A DNA stretch of 21,086 bases, from the NCBI GenBank assembly GCA_965546615.1, contig CBEUVQ010000037.1:1-21086 (forward strand), in the 5' to 3' direction. Of the stretch, positions 14,965-21,086 are shown piece by piece. The position numbers were made by a program, and so were the translations under genes. The stretch comes from CBEUVQ01 sp965546615 (GTDB lineage Bacteria > Bacillota > Desulfotomaculia > Desulfotomaculales > Desulfohalotomaculaceae). The stretch's first letter is position 1. The number at the start of each line of letters is the position of its first letter. The notes under the pieces were generated by a model. The model was not told the DNA's origin, did not search any database, and saw only the letters and a list, made by a program, of their open reading frames with translations.

Positions 14965-15723
14965 TTAACCGAAACGTCCGGTAATGTAATCTTCTGTACG
15001 TTTATCTTGAGGTGCAGTAAACATTAGGTCAGTATCTCCAACCTCTATCAGTTCGCCGTTGAGGAAAAATGCAGTGGTGTCAGACACTCTGGCTGCCTGC
15101 TGCATATTGTGAGTAACAATTACAATAGTGTACTTTTCCTTCAGTTCGCGAATTAATTCTTCAATCTTTAATGTAGATACCGGATCCAGCGCAGAGGTAG
15201 GTTCATCCATCAGCAGTACTTCCGGTTCAACGGCAAGCAGTCTGGCAATACATAATCTCTGCTGCTGCCCGCCGGATAAGCCCAGTGCAGATTTATACAG
15301 GCGCTCTTGGACTTCGTCCCACAATGCCGCTCCACGCAGACTGGACTCGACAATGCGGTCCAACTTTTGTTTGTTTTTGATTCCATGAATACGCGGTCCG
15401 TAGGCAATATTGTCATAAACTGACATCGGAAAAGGATTGGGGCGCTGAAAAACCATGCCGACATTTTTACGCAAACTTACAACATCTATATCCGGTCGAT
15501 ATATATCCTGCCCGTCCAATTCTACTAAGCCTTCTACCTTGACACCTTCATACAAATCGTTCATGCGATTCAGCGTGCGCAGAAATGTCGACTTGCCACA
15601 ACCTGAAGGGCCGATTAAAGCAGTAACCTGTTTCTCTCGAACATCTAAATCAACATTTTTTAATGCCTGAAAATCTTTATAAAACAAATTAAGATTTTTA
15701 ACTGAGATTTTAATTTGCGACAA
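14965..15723 (-). CDS. pstB: Phosphate ABC transporter ATP-binding protein PstB
   Basis: ATPase of the high-affinity phosphate importer. From the TTG at 15723 it is 252 residues. Walker A is GPSGCGKS (38-45), the Q-loop region is VFQRPNPFPMS, the ABC signature is LSGGQQQR (149-156), Walker B is VLLMDEP (169-175), and the switch His is in VTHNMQQA. The QRPNPFPMS and FLRTLNRMNDL segments are specific to PstB among ABC ATPases. The TTG is chosen because GGGAGGG lies just upstream; a longer TTG start (15753) would run through that site. The permease genes pstC and pstA and the binding protein pstS are not in the window. Confidence 0.95.
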   Translation of the reverse strand: MSQIKISVKNLNLFYKDFQALKNVDLDVREKQVTALIGPSGCGKSTFLRTLNRMNDLYEGVKVEGLVELDGQDIYRPDIDVVSLRKNVGMVFQRPNPFPMSVYDNIAYGPRIHGIKNKQKLDRIVESSLRGAALWDEVQERLYKSALGLSGGQQQRLCIARLLAVEPEVLLMDEPTSALDPVSTLKIEELIRELKEKYTIVIVTHNMQQAARVSDTTAFFLNGELIEVGDTDLMFTAPQDKRTEDYITGRFG

Positions 15724-15876
15724 ACAAAGCCCTCCCAGTTGGTATATTACCAAAACTTTTTGTCAAAACATCTGCAGCATCCTAACACTGCTAAATATAT
15801 GTTAATCTACCGCATATTTTATTAAATTGTTTTGTTATCAGTTTACCAAGTCAGATTTACGTTTTTATTTAAATCA

Positions 15877-15893
15877 GGTTAATTTTGCGTTAA
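15877..15893 (-). promoter_or_regulatory. Possible PhoP-box-like direct repeats ahead of pstB
   Basis: On the minus strand TTAACG (15893-15888) and TTAACC (15882-15877) repeat at an 11-base step, and TTAACA/TTAGCA (15805-15789) repeat at the same step further down. Bacillus PhoP boxes are TT(A/T)ACA-like units at about 11-base steps. The matches are imperfect and I found no clear promoter beside them, so this is only suggestive. Confidence 0.25.
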
Positions 15894-15900
15894 GCAAAAA

Positions 15901-17265
15901 TTATTTAGCATTACATACCGGCAGTGAAAAAGTAAATTTTGCTCCCTGCCCGGTATTCTCAACTTTAATGCTTCCGTCATGAAGTTCAATCACATGTTTG
16001 ACAATAGCCAAACCCAAACCTGTACCACCTGCTTCCCTTGCCCTGGCCTTGTCTACCCGATAAAAACGTTCGAAAATGCGGGCCAAACTCTCTTTAGGTA
16101 TTCCCGGACCGGTATCTTCAACAGAAACATTAATTTGACCCTGATCTGCGTGGGTGCTGATCACAACTTGCCCCCCTGACGGGGTGTATTTAATAGCATT
16201 ATCTACCAAATTGATTAAAACTTGAATCAATAAATCTTTTTCAGCCGAAACTATAGGAACATCGGCATCGGAATTTTTTCTGAGATGAATGTCTTTGGCT
16301 TCTGCCTGGGGTTTAAAAATAAAGATAACTTGGTCAATAACTTCATTCATATCAACCGGTTCTTTGTTAAATATTGTCTTTCTGTTTTCCAATTTAGACA
16401 GTTTTAACAGATCATCGATCAGCTTAGTCAGGCGATCTGTTTCCAGCTTCATAATACGCAGAAAGTGTTTAGCGGTCTTTTCATCCTCTATCGCTCCGTC
16501 CAACAGGGTTTCCAGAAAACCTTTAATGGAAGTGAGCGGAGTGCGCAGTTCATGTGAAACATTGGCTACAAAATCGCGGCGCATTTTCTCCAGCTGCTGA
16601 TAACGGGTAACATCACGCATCAGAGCAACCACACCGACACTGCTTCCGCCGCTGCTTTTAAGCGGAGTGGCATTTACCCGAAAAATTTTAGAATCCGGCA
16701 AAAGCATTTTAATCTCTTGAAATGCCGGCTGTTTATTTGCTAATACCTGTCTTAATAGCTGATCAAGCTCGTAATTCCGTATCACCTCAATTAATTTTTT
16801 GCCAATAACTTTATCCTTTTCTAAATTAAAAATTTTTTCCAGCGCAGGGTTAATCATCAGCAGCTTACCTTTAGAATCAAGCGCTATAACTCCGTCACCC
16901 ATACTGTCCAATATTGCTCTGGCTAAGTAGCGGGTCTCATTGACTTTAGTCATTTGCTGCCTCAGCTGTTTGGCCATCACGTTAATGCTGGAGGCCAATT
17001 CATCATATTCGATGTCCGCATCGATAATTATTTCATTTTCTAAGATGCCGCCGGCCATTTGATAAGCTACAGAAGTAATTTCCTGCAGTGGGTTTATCAA
17101 ACGCGATACTGTTAAGTAGGTCAGTATTGATGTAATTATCAATACCAAGATTACCGCTGCCGTTAATGAAATTACTTCTCGGTGATACAGCCACAAAGAT
17201 ACCAGAAAATTAAGCAGCATCAATAAATAGATAATCACAATGCGGCTTTTCAGCCCCAATTTCAA
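15901..17265 (-). CDS. phoR: PhoR-type sensor histidine kinase
   Basis: 454-residue membrane kinase partnered with the response regulator upstream. Two transmembrane helices (about 9-27 and 33-52) are separated by only about six residues, so there is no extracytoplasmic sensor domain. Then come HAMP (about 53-105), a PAS domain (about 115-225), HisKA with phospho-acceptor His238 in FVANVSHELRTPL, and HATPase with N-box NLVDNAIKYTP (352-362), DTGPGIP (384-390) and GGTGLGLA (413-420). The ATG overlaps the phoP stop as ATGA. Assignment to phosphate sensing rests on the overall PhoR-like layout and on pstB-phoU downstream. Confidence 0.9.
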   Translation of the reverse strand: MKLGLKSRIVIIYLLMLLNFLVSLWLYHREVISLTAAVILVLIITSILTYLTVSRLINPLQEITSVAYQMAGGILENEIIIDADIEYDELASSINVMAKQLRQQMTKVNETRYLARAILDSMGDGVIALDSKGKLLMINPALEKIFNLEKDKVIGKKLIEVIRNYELDQLLRQVLANKQPAFQEIKMLLPDSKIFRVNATPLKSSGGSSVGVVALMRDVTRYQQLEKMRRDFVANVSHELRTPLTSIKGFLETLLDGAIEDEKTAKHFLRIMKLETDRLTKLIDDLLKLSKLENRKTIFNKEPVDMNEVIDQVIFIFKPQAEAKDIHLRKNSDADVPIVSAEKDLLIQVLINLVDNAIKYTPSGGQVVISTHADQGQINVSVEDTGPGIPKESLARIFERFYRVDKARAREAGGTGLGLAIVKHVIELHDGSIKVENTGQGAKFTFSLPVCNAK

Positions 17266-17975
17266 TGGGCACCCTCCTTAAAACGATACCCCACACCGCG
17301 AACGGTTTCAATTAACTGCGGTGAACCCGGCGATTGCTCTAACTTTTGACGAATATGTCGGATATGGACATCAACAGTTCGGGAATCGCCGGTATAATCA
17401 TAGCCCCAAATTTTTTCCAGTAAAAAATCTCTGGTGAATACTTTTCCCGGATGCTTGGCCAAAAAACGCAGCAGTTCAAACTCTTTTGGTGTTAAATCCT
17501 GCTTTACACCGTTGACGGTAATTTGAAAGCGGTCTTCATCAATAACCAAGCCACCGATGGAGTAGCGATTTGTATAATTAACACCATGTTGGTCAGCGCT
17601 TTCCAGCTGCCGACGCAATCTAGCTTTTACCCGAGCCACTAATTCCCGAGGAGAAAAAGGTTTAGTGACGTAGTCATCGGCACCCATTTCCAAACCGAGC
17701 ACTTTATCCAATTCTTCACTGCGTGCGCTGAGCATAATAATCGGTATTCTTTTAGTTTCGGGATAATTGCTTAAGGTTCGGCAAACGGCCAGCCCATCTG
17801 CACCCGGAAGCATAATATCCAATACAATTAAATCCGGCAAATTCTCACATGCCGCTCTGATTGCTTCATTGCCGTCACATGCGGTGATAACCTGAAAGCC
17901 TTCCTTTTCCAGATTGAATTTTACTAATTCCCGGATATTTTCTTCATCGTCAACCACCAAAATTTTTTGTGACAT
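17262..17975 (-). CDS. phoP: PhoP-type OmpR-family response regulator
   Basis: 237 residues. The receiver domain (1-120) has the acidic pair DDEE (9-12), phospho-acceptor Asp53 in IVLDIMLPG and Lys105 in YVTKPFSPREL. The C-terminal winged helix (about 135-232) has DLTPKEFELLRFLAKHPG and the recognition-helix region SRTVDVHIRHIRQKLE. This layout is that of PhoB/PhoP regulators. The ATG has GGGAGGTAGCGG-type spacing upstream. It shares ATGA with phoR and follows pgeF by 25 bases, so the three genes are likely co-transcribed. Confidence 0.92.
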   Translation of the reverse strand: MSQKILVVDDEENIRELVKFNLEKEGFQVITACDGNEAIRAACENLPDLIVLDIMLPGADGLAVCRTLSNYPETKRIPIIMLSARSEELDKVLGLEMGADDYVTKPFSPRELVARVKARLRRQLESADQHGVNYTNRYSIGGLVIDEDRFQITVNGVKQDLTPKEFELLRFLAKHPGKVFTRDFLLEKIWGYDYTGDSRTVDVHIRHIRQKLEQSPGSPQLIETVRGVGYRFKEGAH

Positions 17976-18000
17976 CCGCTACCTCCCTAATTCACATAAA

Positions 18001-18837
18001 TTATCGCAGCATAATCAGCGACGCCATTCTTCCGGTGATCCCTTTAGCTGCACGATAGGAAAACAATAAATCTTGACGGCACATTGTACATACCCCTGAA
18101 ACAGTAATATTTTCCGCTTTGACGCCAGCATCAATTAATACTCGCTTATTTATTTCCCACAAGTTTAACATCCCGCGGCTGTCTCCGCAGTCTTTCACCA
18201 CCTGCCGCCAAAAAACAAAGTTGGCGGCAACCTGATCGATCACCCGCCTGTCTACCTGATAGCAGCATGGTCCGATCGATGGACCGATACCCACTAAAAT
18301 ATCTTCAGGGTAACAGCCGAAATTTGCTCTCATCTGTTGAATTGTTTTTGCTCCGACAGACTGCACTGTTCCTTTCCAACCGGCATGAGCCAAGCCCACT
18401 GCTTTTTTTACCGGGTCCAGAAAAAAGAGCGGTACGCAGTCAGCATAATAACTTGACAGCGGCACACCGGGTACGTTGGTGATTAACGCATCAACTCCCG
18501 GTATAGCGGTATCAATAGAAGCACTTCCCCGGCCTAAGTGTTTTTCGCCAACCACCGCCACAGCATCACCGTGAACCTGCTGCCCGGCAACAAGACGTTG
18601 ATGATCAATGCCGACTGCTTGAGCGATCCGCCGACGGTTTTCCAGCACTGCCGCGGCATCATCACCGACATGCAGCCCAAGATTTAAAGATTGATAGCAG
18701 CCTTTGCTCACACCGCCCAAGCGCGTGCTGAAACAATGAGCAACCAAATCTGTTTTTGTAAAACTTGGGATGGTAAAATACTTTATACCGTTTTTCTCTT
18801 CCAGCACGAAACCGTTTTCTGCGTGCTGCAACAACAT
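18001..18837 (-). CDS. pgeF: PgeF/YfiH-family (YlmD) multicopper-like purine nucleosidase/editing protein
   Basis: About 278 residues, matching Bacillus YlmD and E. coli YfiH. The metal-site residues of the family are His89 (QQVHGDAV), Cys134 (YYADCVPLFF) and His151 (LAHAGWKGT), with GIGPSIGPCCYQVD after them. Older databases call it laccase or polyphenol oxidase. Studied members act on purine nucleosides, and YfiH limits peptidoglycan precursor errors; the activity here is not proven. The start is uncertain: GTG 18840, ATG 18837 and TTG 18834 or 18831 cluster just behind GAGGAG, and I use the ATG. A TATAAT at 18872-18867 may be a weak local promoter. Confidence 0.9.
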   Translation of the reverse strand: MLLQHAENGFVLEEKNGIKYFTIPSFTKTDLVAHCFSTRLGGVSKGCYQSLNLGLHVGDDAAAVLENRRRIAQAVGIDHQRLVAGQQVHGDAVAVVGEKHLGRGSASIDTAIPGVDALITNVPGVPLSSYYADCVPLFFLDPVKKAVGLAHAGWKGTVQSVGAKTIQQMRANFGCYPEDILVGIGPSIGPCCYQVDRRVIDQVAANFVFWRQVVKDCGDSRGMLNLWEINKRVLIDAGVKAENITVSGVCTMCRQDLLFSYRAAKGITGRMASLIMLR

Positions 18838-18866
18838 CACTCCTCAACAGTTCCAATACATATGTT

Positions 18867-18872
18867 ATTATA
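18867..18872 (-). promoter_or_regulatory. Possible -10 element upstream of pgeF
   Basis: A perfect TATAAT lies on the minus strand in the 59-bp gap after the metallo-hydrolase gene. No good -35 is found 16-18 bases upstream, so either this is a weak promoter or pgeF is read through from the gene before it. Confidence 0.3.
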
Positions 18873-18896
18873 TTATGTGCAATTTTTAAAAAATGC

Positions 18897-20453
18897 CTAA
18901 ACCGCTTTATCTATCCAGCGTTCCAGCTCTCTTAATTGCCGCAGCACAATTTCATATTCCTGCGAATCAATTCCGGAGCGAATATAGCTGCCCAATTTTT
19001 GCATCACATTATGATAGGTCTGCTGCAGCAAGTCAACATCGGTTACAACGCCCAAGTCAAATTCCTGCATTAATTCCGGCACCACCGCAGCAACACCCGG
19101 AATTTCTTTTTCCACTAAGCGAGCAAAATTTTCCGCTGCTTCTGCCTCACCATGGACGACAAAAACTTGTTTTGGCGGTTTTTTAAATTGGCGCAGCCAA
19201 TCCAACAGCCCGGCTTGATCGGCATGTGCTGAGTAGCCGTCGATATTCCGGATTTCTGCCCGCACCGCTATTTCTTCGCCGTGAATACGCACCAGTTTTT
19301 CACCGGACACCAAACGGCGGCCCAGCGTACCTAACGCCTGATAGCCGACAATCAGCACAATACTTTCCGCGCGCCATAAATTGTGGCGCAGGTGGTGCTT
19401 AATCCGTCCGGCATCACACATGCCGCTGGCAGAAATAATGATGTGGCATCCCTTTTTCTCGTTTAATTGCTTAGATTCCTCTGCAGTGATGCAAAAATGC
19501 AAATTCTCCAATCTTAAAGGATGCTGTCCGCTGTTCAGCAGCTCGGTAGTTTCTTCATCATAAACACTGGGGTGACTGTTAAAAATACTGGTTGCCCGCA
19601 CCGCCATCGGGCTATCAATATATATCGGCAGTGTCGGTATCTTTCCTTCCCGCTGCAGTTCAGCAATTTCGTAAATAATGTCTTGGGTGCGGCCGACGGC
19701 AAAGGCAGGAATAATTAAATTACCTCCACGGTTATATGCGTCCAAAATTGCTTTCTGCAGCATTTCGGTTTTATCGTCTTTGTGTTTGTGCAGCCGGTTG
19801 CCGTACGTTGATTCCATCACCACATAATCGGCATTAAATACTAATGTCGGATCATTGATAAACGGTTGATTATAGTTGCCTAAGTCCCCGGAAAACACAA
19901 ACTTGGTTTCCTGGTCTCCTTCTTTTATCCAAATTTCCAGCAGAGACGAACCCAAAATGTGCCCGGCATCCAAAAAGCGCACCGTCACTTCCGGGGTAAT
20001 GGAAATAATGTCGTTGTAGCTGACGCGCTCAAAATACTGCATTGCCCGCACACCGTCTTCTGCGGTGTAAATAGGCTCGATTAGCTTGCGTCCTGCACGT
20101 TTGTTTTTGCGGTTTTTACGTTCACATTCCATTTCTTGAATGTGTCCGCAGTCCGGCAATAAAATGGCACACAGATCTGCCGTTGCCGCTGTCGTTATCA
20201 CTCTGCCTTTAAAACCATGTTTAATCAGCTTTGGAATTAAACCGCTGTGATCAATATGAGCATGGGTTAATAACACAAAGTCAATGCTGCCGGGCGGCAC
20301 CGGAAAGTTGCTGTAATTGCGCTCTTTAATTTCTTTAGAACCTTGAAACAACCCACAATCCACCATAATTTTGTGATTGCCGACTTCGAGTAAATAACAT
20401 GAACCGGTAACAATTTGCGCAGCTCCTAAAAATTTAATCCGCAATTTATTCAT
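18897..20453 (-). CDS. Metallo-beta-lactamase/beta-CASP RNA-processing nuclease
   Basis: 518-residue zinc-dependent nuclease of the beta-CASP (CPSF73/YSH1-like) family. The lactamase core has HAHIDH (64-69), DAGHILGSS and SGDLG. The beta-CASP part has MESTYGN, PAFAVGRTQD, SASGMCDAGRI, YSAHADQ and VVHGE, which are all of the motifs expected for an active ribonuclease. About 50 further residues, helical and charged, extend past the end of shorter bacterial members. The ATG at 20453 touches GGAG with no spacer; a TTG nine bases downstream (LRIKFLGAAQ) has better spacing and may be the real start. It is divergent from the FmdB gene and upstream of pgeF. Confidence 0.9.
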   Translation of the reverse strand: MNKLRIKFLGAAQIVTGSCYLLEVGNHKIMVDCGLFQGSKEIKERNYSNFPVPPGSIDFVLLTHAHIDHSGLIPKLIKHGFKGRVITTAATADLCAILLPDCGHIQEMECERKNRKNKRAGRKLIEPIYTAEDGVRAMQYFERVSYNDIISITPEVTVRFLDAGHILGSSLLEIWIKEGDQETKFVFSGDLGNYNQPFINDPTLVFNADYVVMESTYGNRLHKHKDDKTEMLQKAILDAYNRGGNLIIPAFAVGRTQDIIYEIAELQREGKIPTLPIYIDSPMAVRATSIFNSHPSVYDEETTELLNSGQHPLRLENLHFCITAEESKQLNEKKGCHIIISASGMCDAGRIKHHLRHNLWRAESIVLIVGYQALGTLGRRLVSGEKLVRIHGEEIAVRAEIRNIDGYSAHADQAGLLDWLRQFKKPPKQVFVVHGEAEAAENFARLVEKEIPGVAAVVPELMQEFDLGVVTDVDLLQQTYHNVMQKLGSYIRSGIDSQEYEIVLRQLRELERWIDKAV

Positions 20454-20630
20454 CTCCGTTTCCCCGTTATTGAGGATTATTTTCGATAATATTCAATTTT
20501 AAACACCGTTTCCCTGCAAGATAGTGTAAAAAAGCGGTACACAATAAAACAAAACAGGTATCTAAACGAAACAACCAACCCCCTGCTTCAATATACTACA
20601 AATTGTATGTACCGCAAAATGTGCTCTGTA

Positions 20631-20639
20631 TGCTATAAT
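20631..20639 (+). promoter_or_regulatory. Extended -10 promoter of the FmdB-type gene
   Basis: TGCTATAAT contains a perfect TATAAT (20634-20639) with the extended -10 TG. No good -35 lies at the right distance, as is usual for extended -10 promoters. It is about 60 bases upstream of the gene. Confidence 0.55.
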
Positions 20640-20701
20640 ATAGTTTAGAACAAACCTTGCTGCATAGTTTGAACCATGCTGCCAATAAGGGGGTAGAATT
20701 T

Positions 20702-20923
20702 ATGCCGATTTATGAGTTTCGCTGCAGTAAATGCAATCATAAATTTGAAAAGTTATGCACGCTGAATGAAACCGGAGAAAGCCTGAAATGCCCGAAATGC
20801 GGAGCAGAAAAGCCCCAAAGGGTAATGTCCGGTTTTAAAGCAGACAGCGCTGATTCACTGCGCGGCAGCAGAGGCGACAGCTGCACTTCATGCACATCCC
20901 GCAACTGTTCGGCCTGTAAATAG
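20702..20923 (+). CDS. FmdB-family zinc-ribbon protein
   Basis: 73-residue protein from the ATG at 20702, which follows AAGGGGG by eight bases; a longer reading from 20657 is rejected on that ground. It opens with MPIYEFRCSKCNHKFEKL and has CPKCGAE at about 33-39, giving the two Cys pairs of the FmdB/CxxC zinc ribbon. A Ser-rich linker leads to a second Cys cluster at the C-terminus (CTSCTSRNCSACK). Family function is poorly defined; links to regulation of formamidase or general nucleic-acid binding are not demonstrated for this one. It is a monocistronic unit with its own promoter and terminator. Confidence 0.9.
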   Translation: MPIYEFRCSKCNHKFEKLCTLNETGESLKCPKCGAEKPQRVMSGFKADSADSLRGSRGDSCTSCTSRNCSACK

Positions 20924-20945
20924 CTTTCTGCCAAAAACTTACACC

Positions 20946-20985
20946 GCTTCCGTTCAGCTTTTTGCTGACGGAAGCTTTAATTTTT
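20946..20985 (+). terminator. Intrinsic terminator after the FmdB-type gene
   Basis: GCTTCCGTTCAGC (20946-20958) pairs with GCTGACGGAAGC (20964-20975), 12 pairs with one bulged T, around a TTTTT loop, followed by TTTAATTTTT. Confidence 0.88.
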
Positions 20986-21032
20986 CAGAAACACAATTTA
21001 ATATACTAAATAAAAGCATCAAACCGCAGCAA

Positions 21033-21086
21033 TGAACTGCGCCCTATAAAGTAGACAGTTTAATAAAAAGAGATGCTGCTTTCTAC
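21033..21086. mobile_element. Possible IS3-family insertion sequence terminus (cut by window edge)
   Basis: From 21033 the sequence begins TGAACTGCGCCCTATAAAG and continues into TAGACAGTTTAATAAA. This resembles the TG-starting terminal inverted repeats of IS3/IS150-like elements, which often read like TGAACTGCCCCC followed by AAGTAGACA. No transposase frame is visible before the window ends, and the opposite end and target duplication are outside. The call rests on memory of the family pattern only. Confidence 0.35.

Noticed and set aside
15724..15753. Longer pstB starting at TTG 15753
   Set aside because: The added residues read through the GGGAGGG ribosome binding site and do not resemble PstB N-termini.
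15761..15766. TTGACA on the minus strand before pstB, considered as a promoter
   Set aside because: No -10 hexamer at 16-18 bases; the nearest TAATAT is only 11 bases away.
18001..18837. Laccase or polyphenol oxidase naming for the PgeF/YfiH gene
   Set aside because: The protein has the YfiH/YlmD metal-site pattern and not multicopper oxidase copper motifs.
20469..20497. ATTGA/ATTAT imperfect hairpin upstream of the metallo-hydrolase gene
   Set aside because: Short A-T stems with an internal loop; no sign of regulation or conservation that I can see.
1..21086. CRISPR arrays, tRNA or rRNA genes, toxin-antitoxin, phage or defence genes
   Set aside because: Reading through both strands I found no regularly spaced repeats, no tRNA-like T-arm sequences and no such gene families; most of the window is housekeeping.

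Overview
The window looks like chromosomal DNA of a low-to-moderate-GC Bacillota, most likely a Clostridia-type anaerobe. The evidence is the small-PurL plus PurS/PurQ form of FGAM synthase, the ylmE-sepF-ylmG-ylmH-divIVA division cluster, a tandem guanine/PRPP riboswitch, strong AGGAGG-type ribosome binding sites with frequent GTG and TTG starts, and SigA-type promoters. I see no tRNA, rRNA or CRISPR. Only one possible mobile-element edge is visible, at the extreme right end.

Region 1 (1-7595, minus strand) is a purine uptake and de novo synthesis operon. A TTGACA-N17-TAATAT promoter (7567-7595) drives a leader that carries a guanine aptamer, a PRPP (ykkC-2a type) aptamer and one intrinsic terminator. 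Then follow an NCS2/AzgA-type purine permease, purE, purB, purC, purS, purQ and purL, which runs off the left edge. The two aptamers and the terminator compete for the same RNA segments, so the leader should integrate purine sufficiency (guanine) with precursor supply (PRPP). An unexplained 217-bp gap with a GC-rich palindrome separates purC from purS, and a 12-bp inverted repeat precedes purE.

Region 2 (7729-10077, plus strand) holds the divergent genes hpt (purine salvage) and guaA (GMP synthesis), with their own promoter. The AT-rich stretch 7596-7728 between the two divergent promoters shows nothing I can identify. guaA ends at a strong hairpin shared with the convergent gene cluster on its right.

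Region 3 (10097-14227, minus strand) is a cell-division/ylm-type cluster: HlyD-like membrane protein, yggS (ylmE), sepF, yggT (ylmG), ylmH, divIVA and a DUF167 gene. It has a promoter just upstream of the HlyD-like gene and a terminator after DUF167.

Region 4 (14268-18840, minus strand) is pgeF/yfiH (ylmD), phoP, phoR, pstB and phoU, closed by an intrinsic terminator. In Bacillus subtilis ylmD sits next to ylmE. Here a phosphate-signalling block and the HlyD-like gene lie between them, and no pstS, pstC or pstA accompanies pstB.

Region 5 (18897-21086) has a beta-CASP metallo-beta-lactamase-fold ribonuclease on the minus strand, a divergent small FmdB-type zinc-ribbon gene with its own terminator, and a possible IS3-family terminus cut by the window edge.

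The most interesting element is the tandem riboswitch. Its class and tandem arrangement are already described, so this is a well-formed new instance rather than a new class. The strongest unexplained items are the HlyD-like protein embedded in the division cluster, the split ylm cluster, and the orphan pstB-phoU pair.
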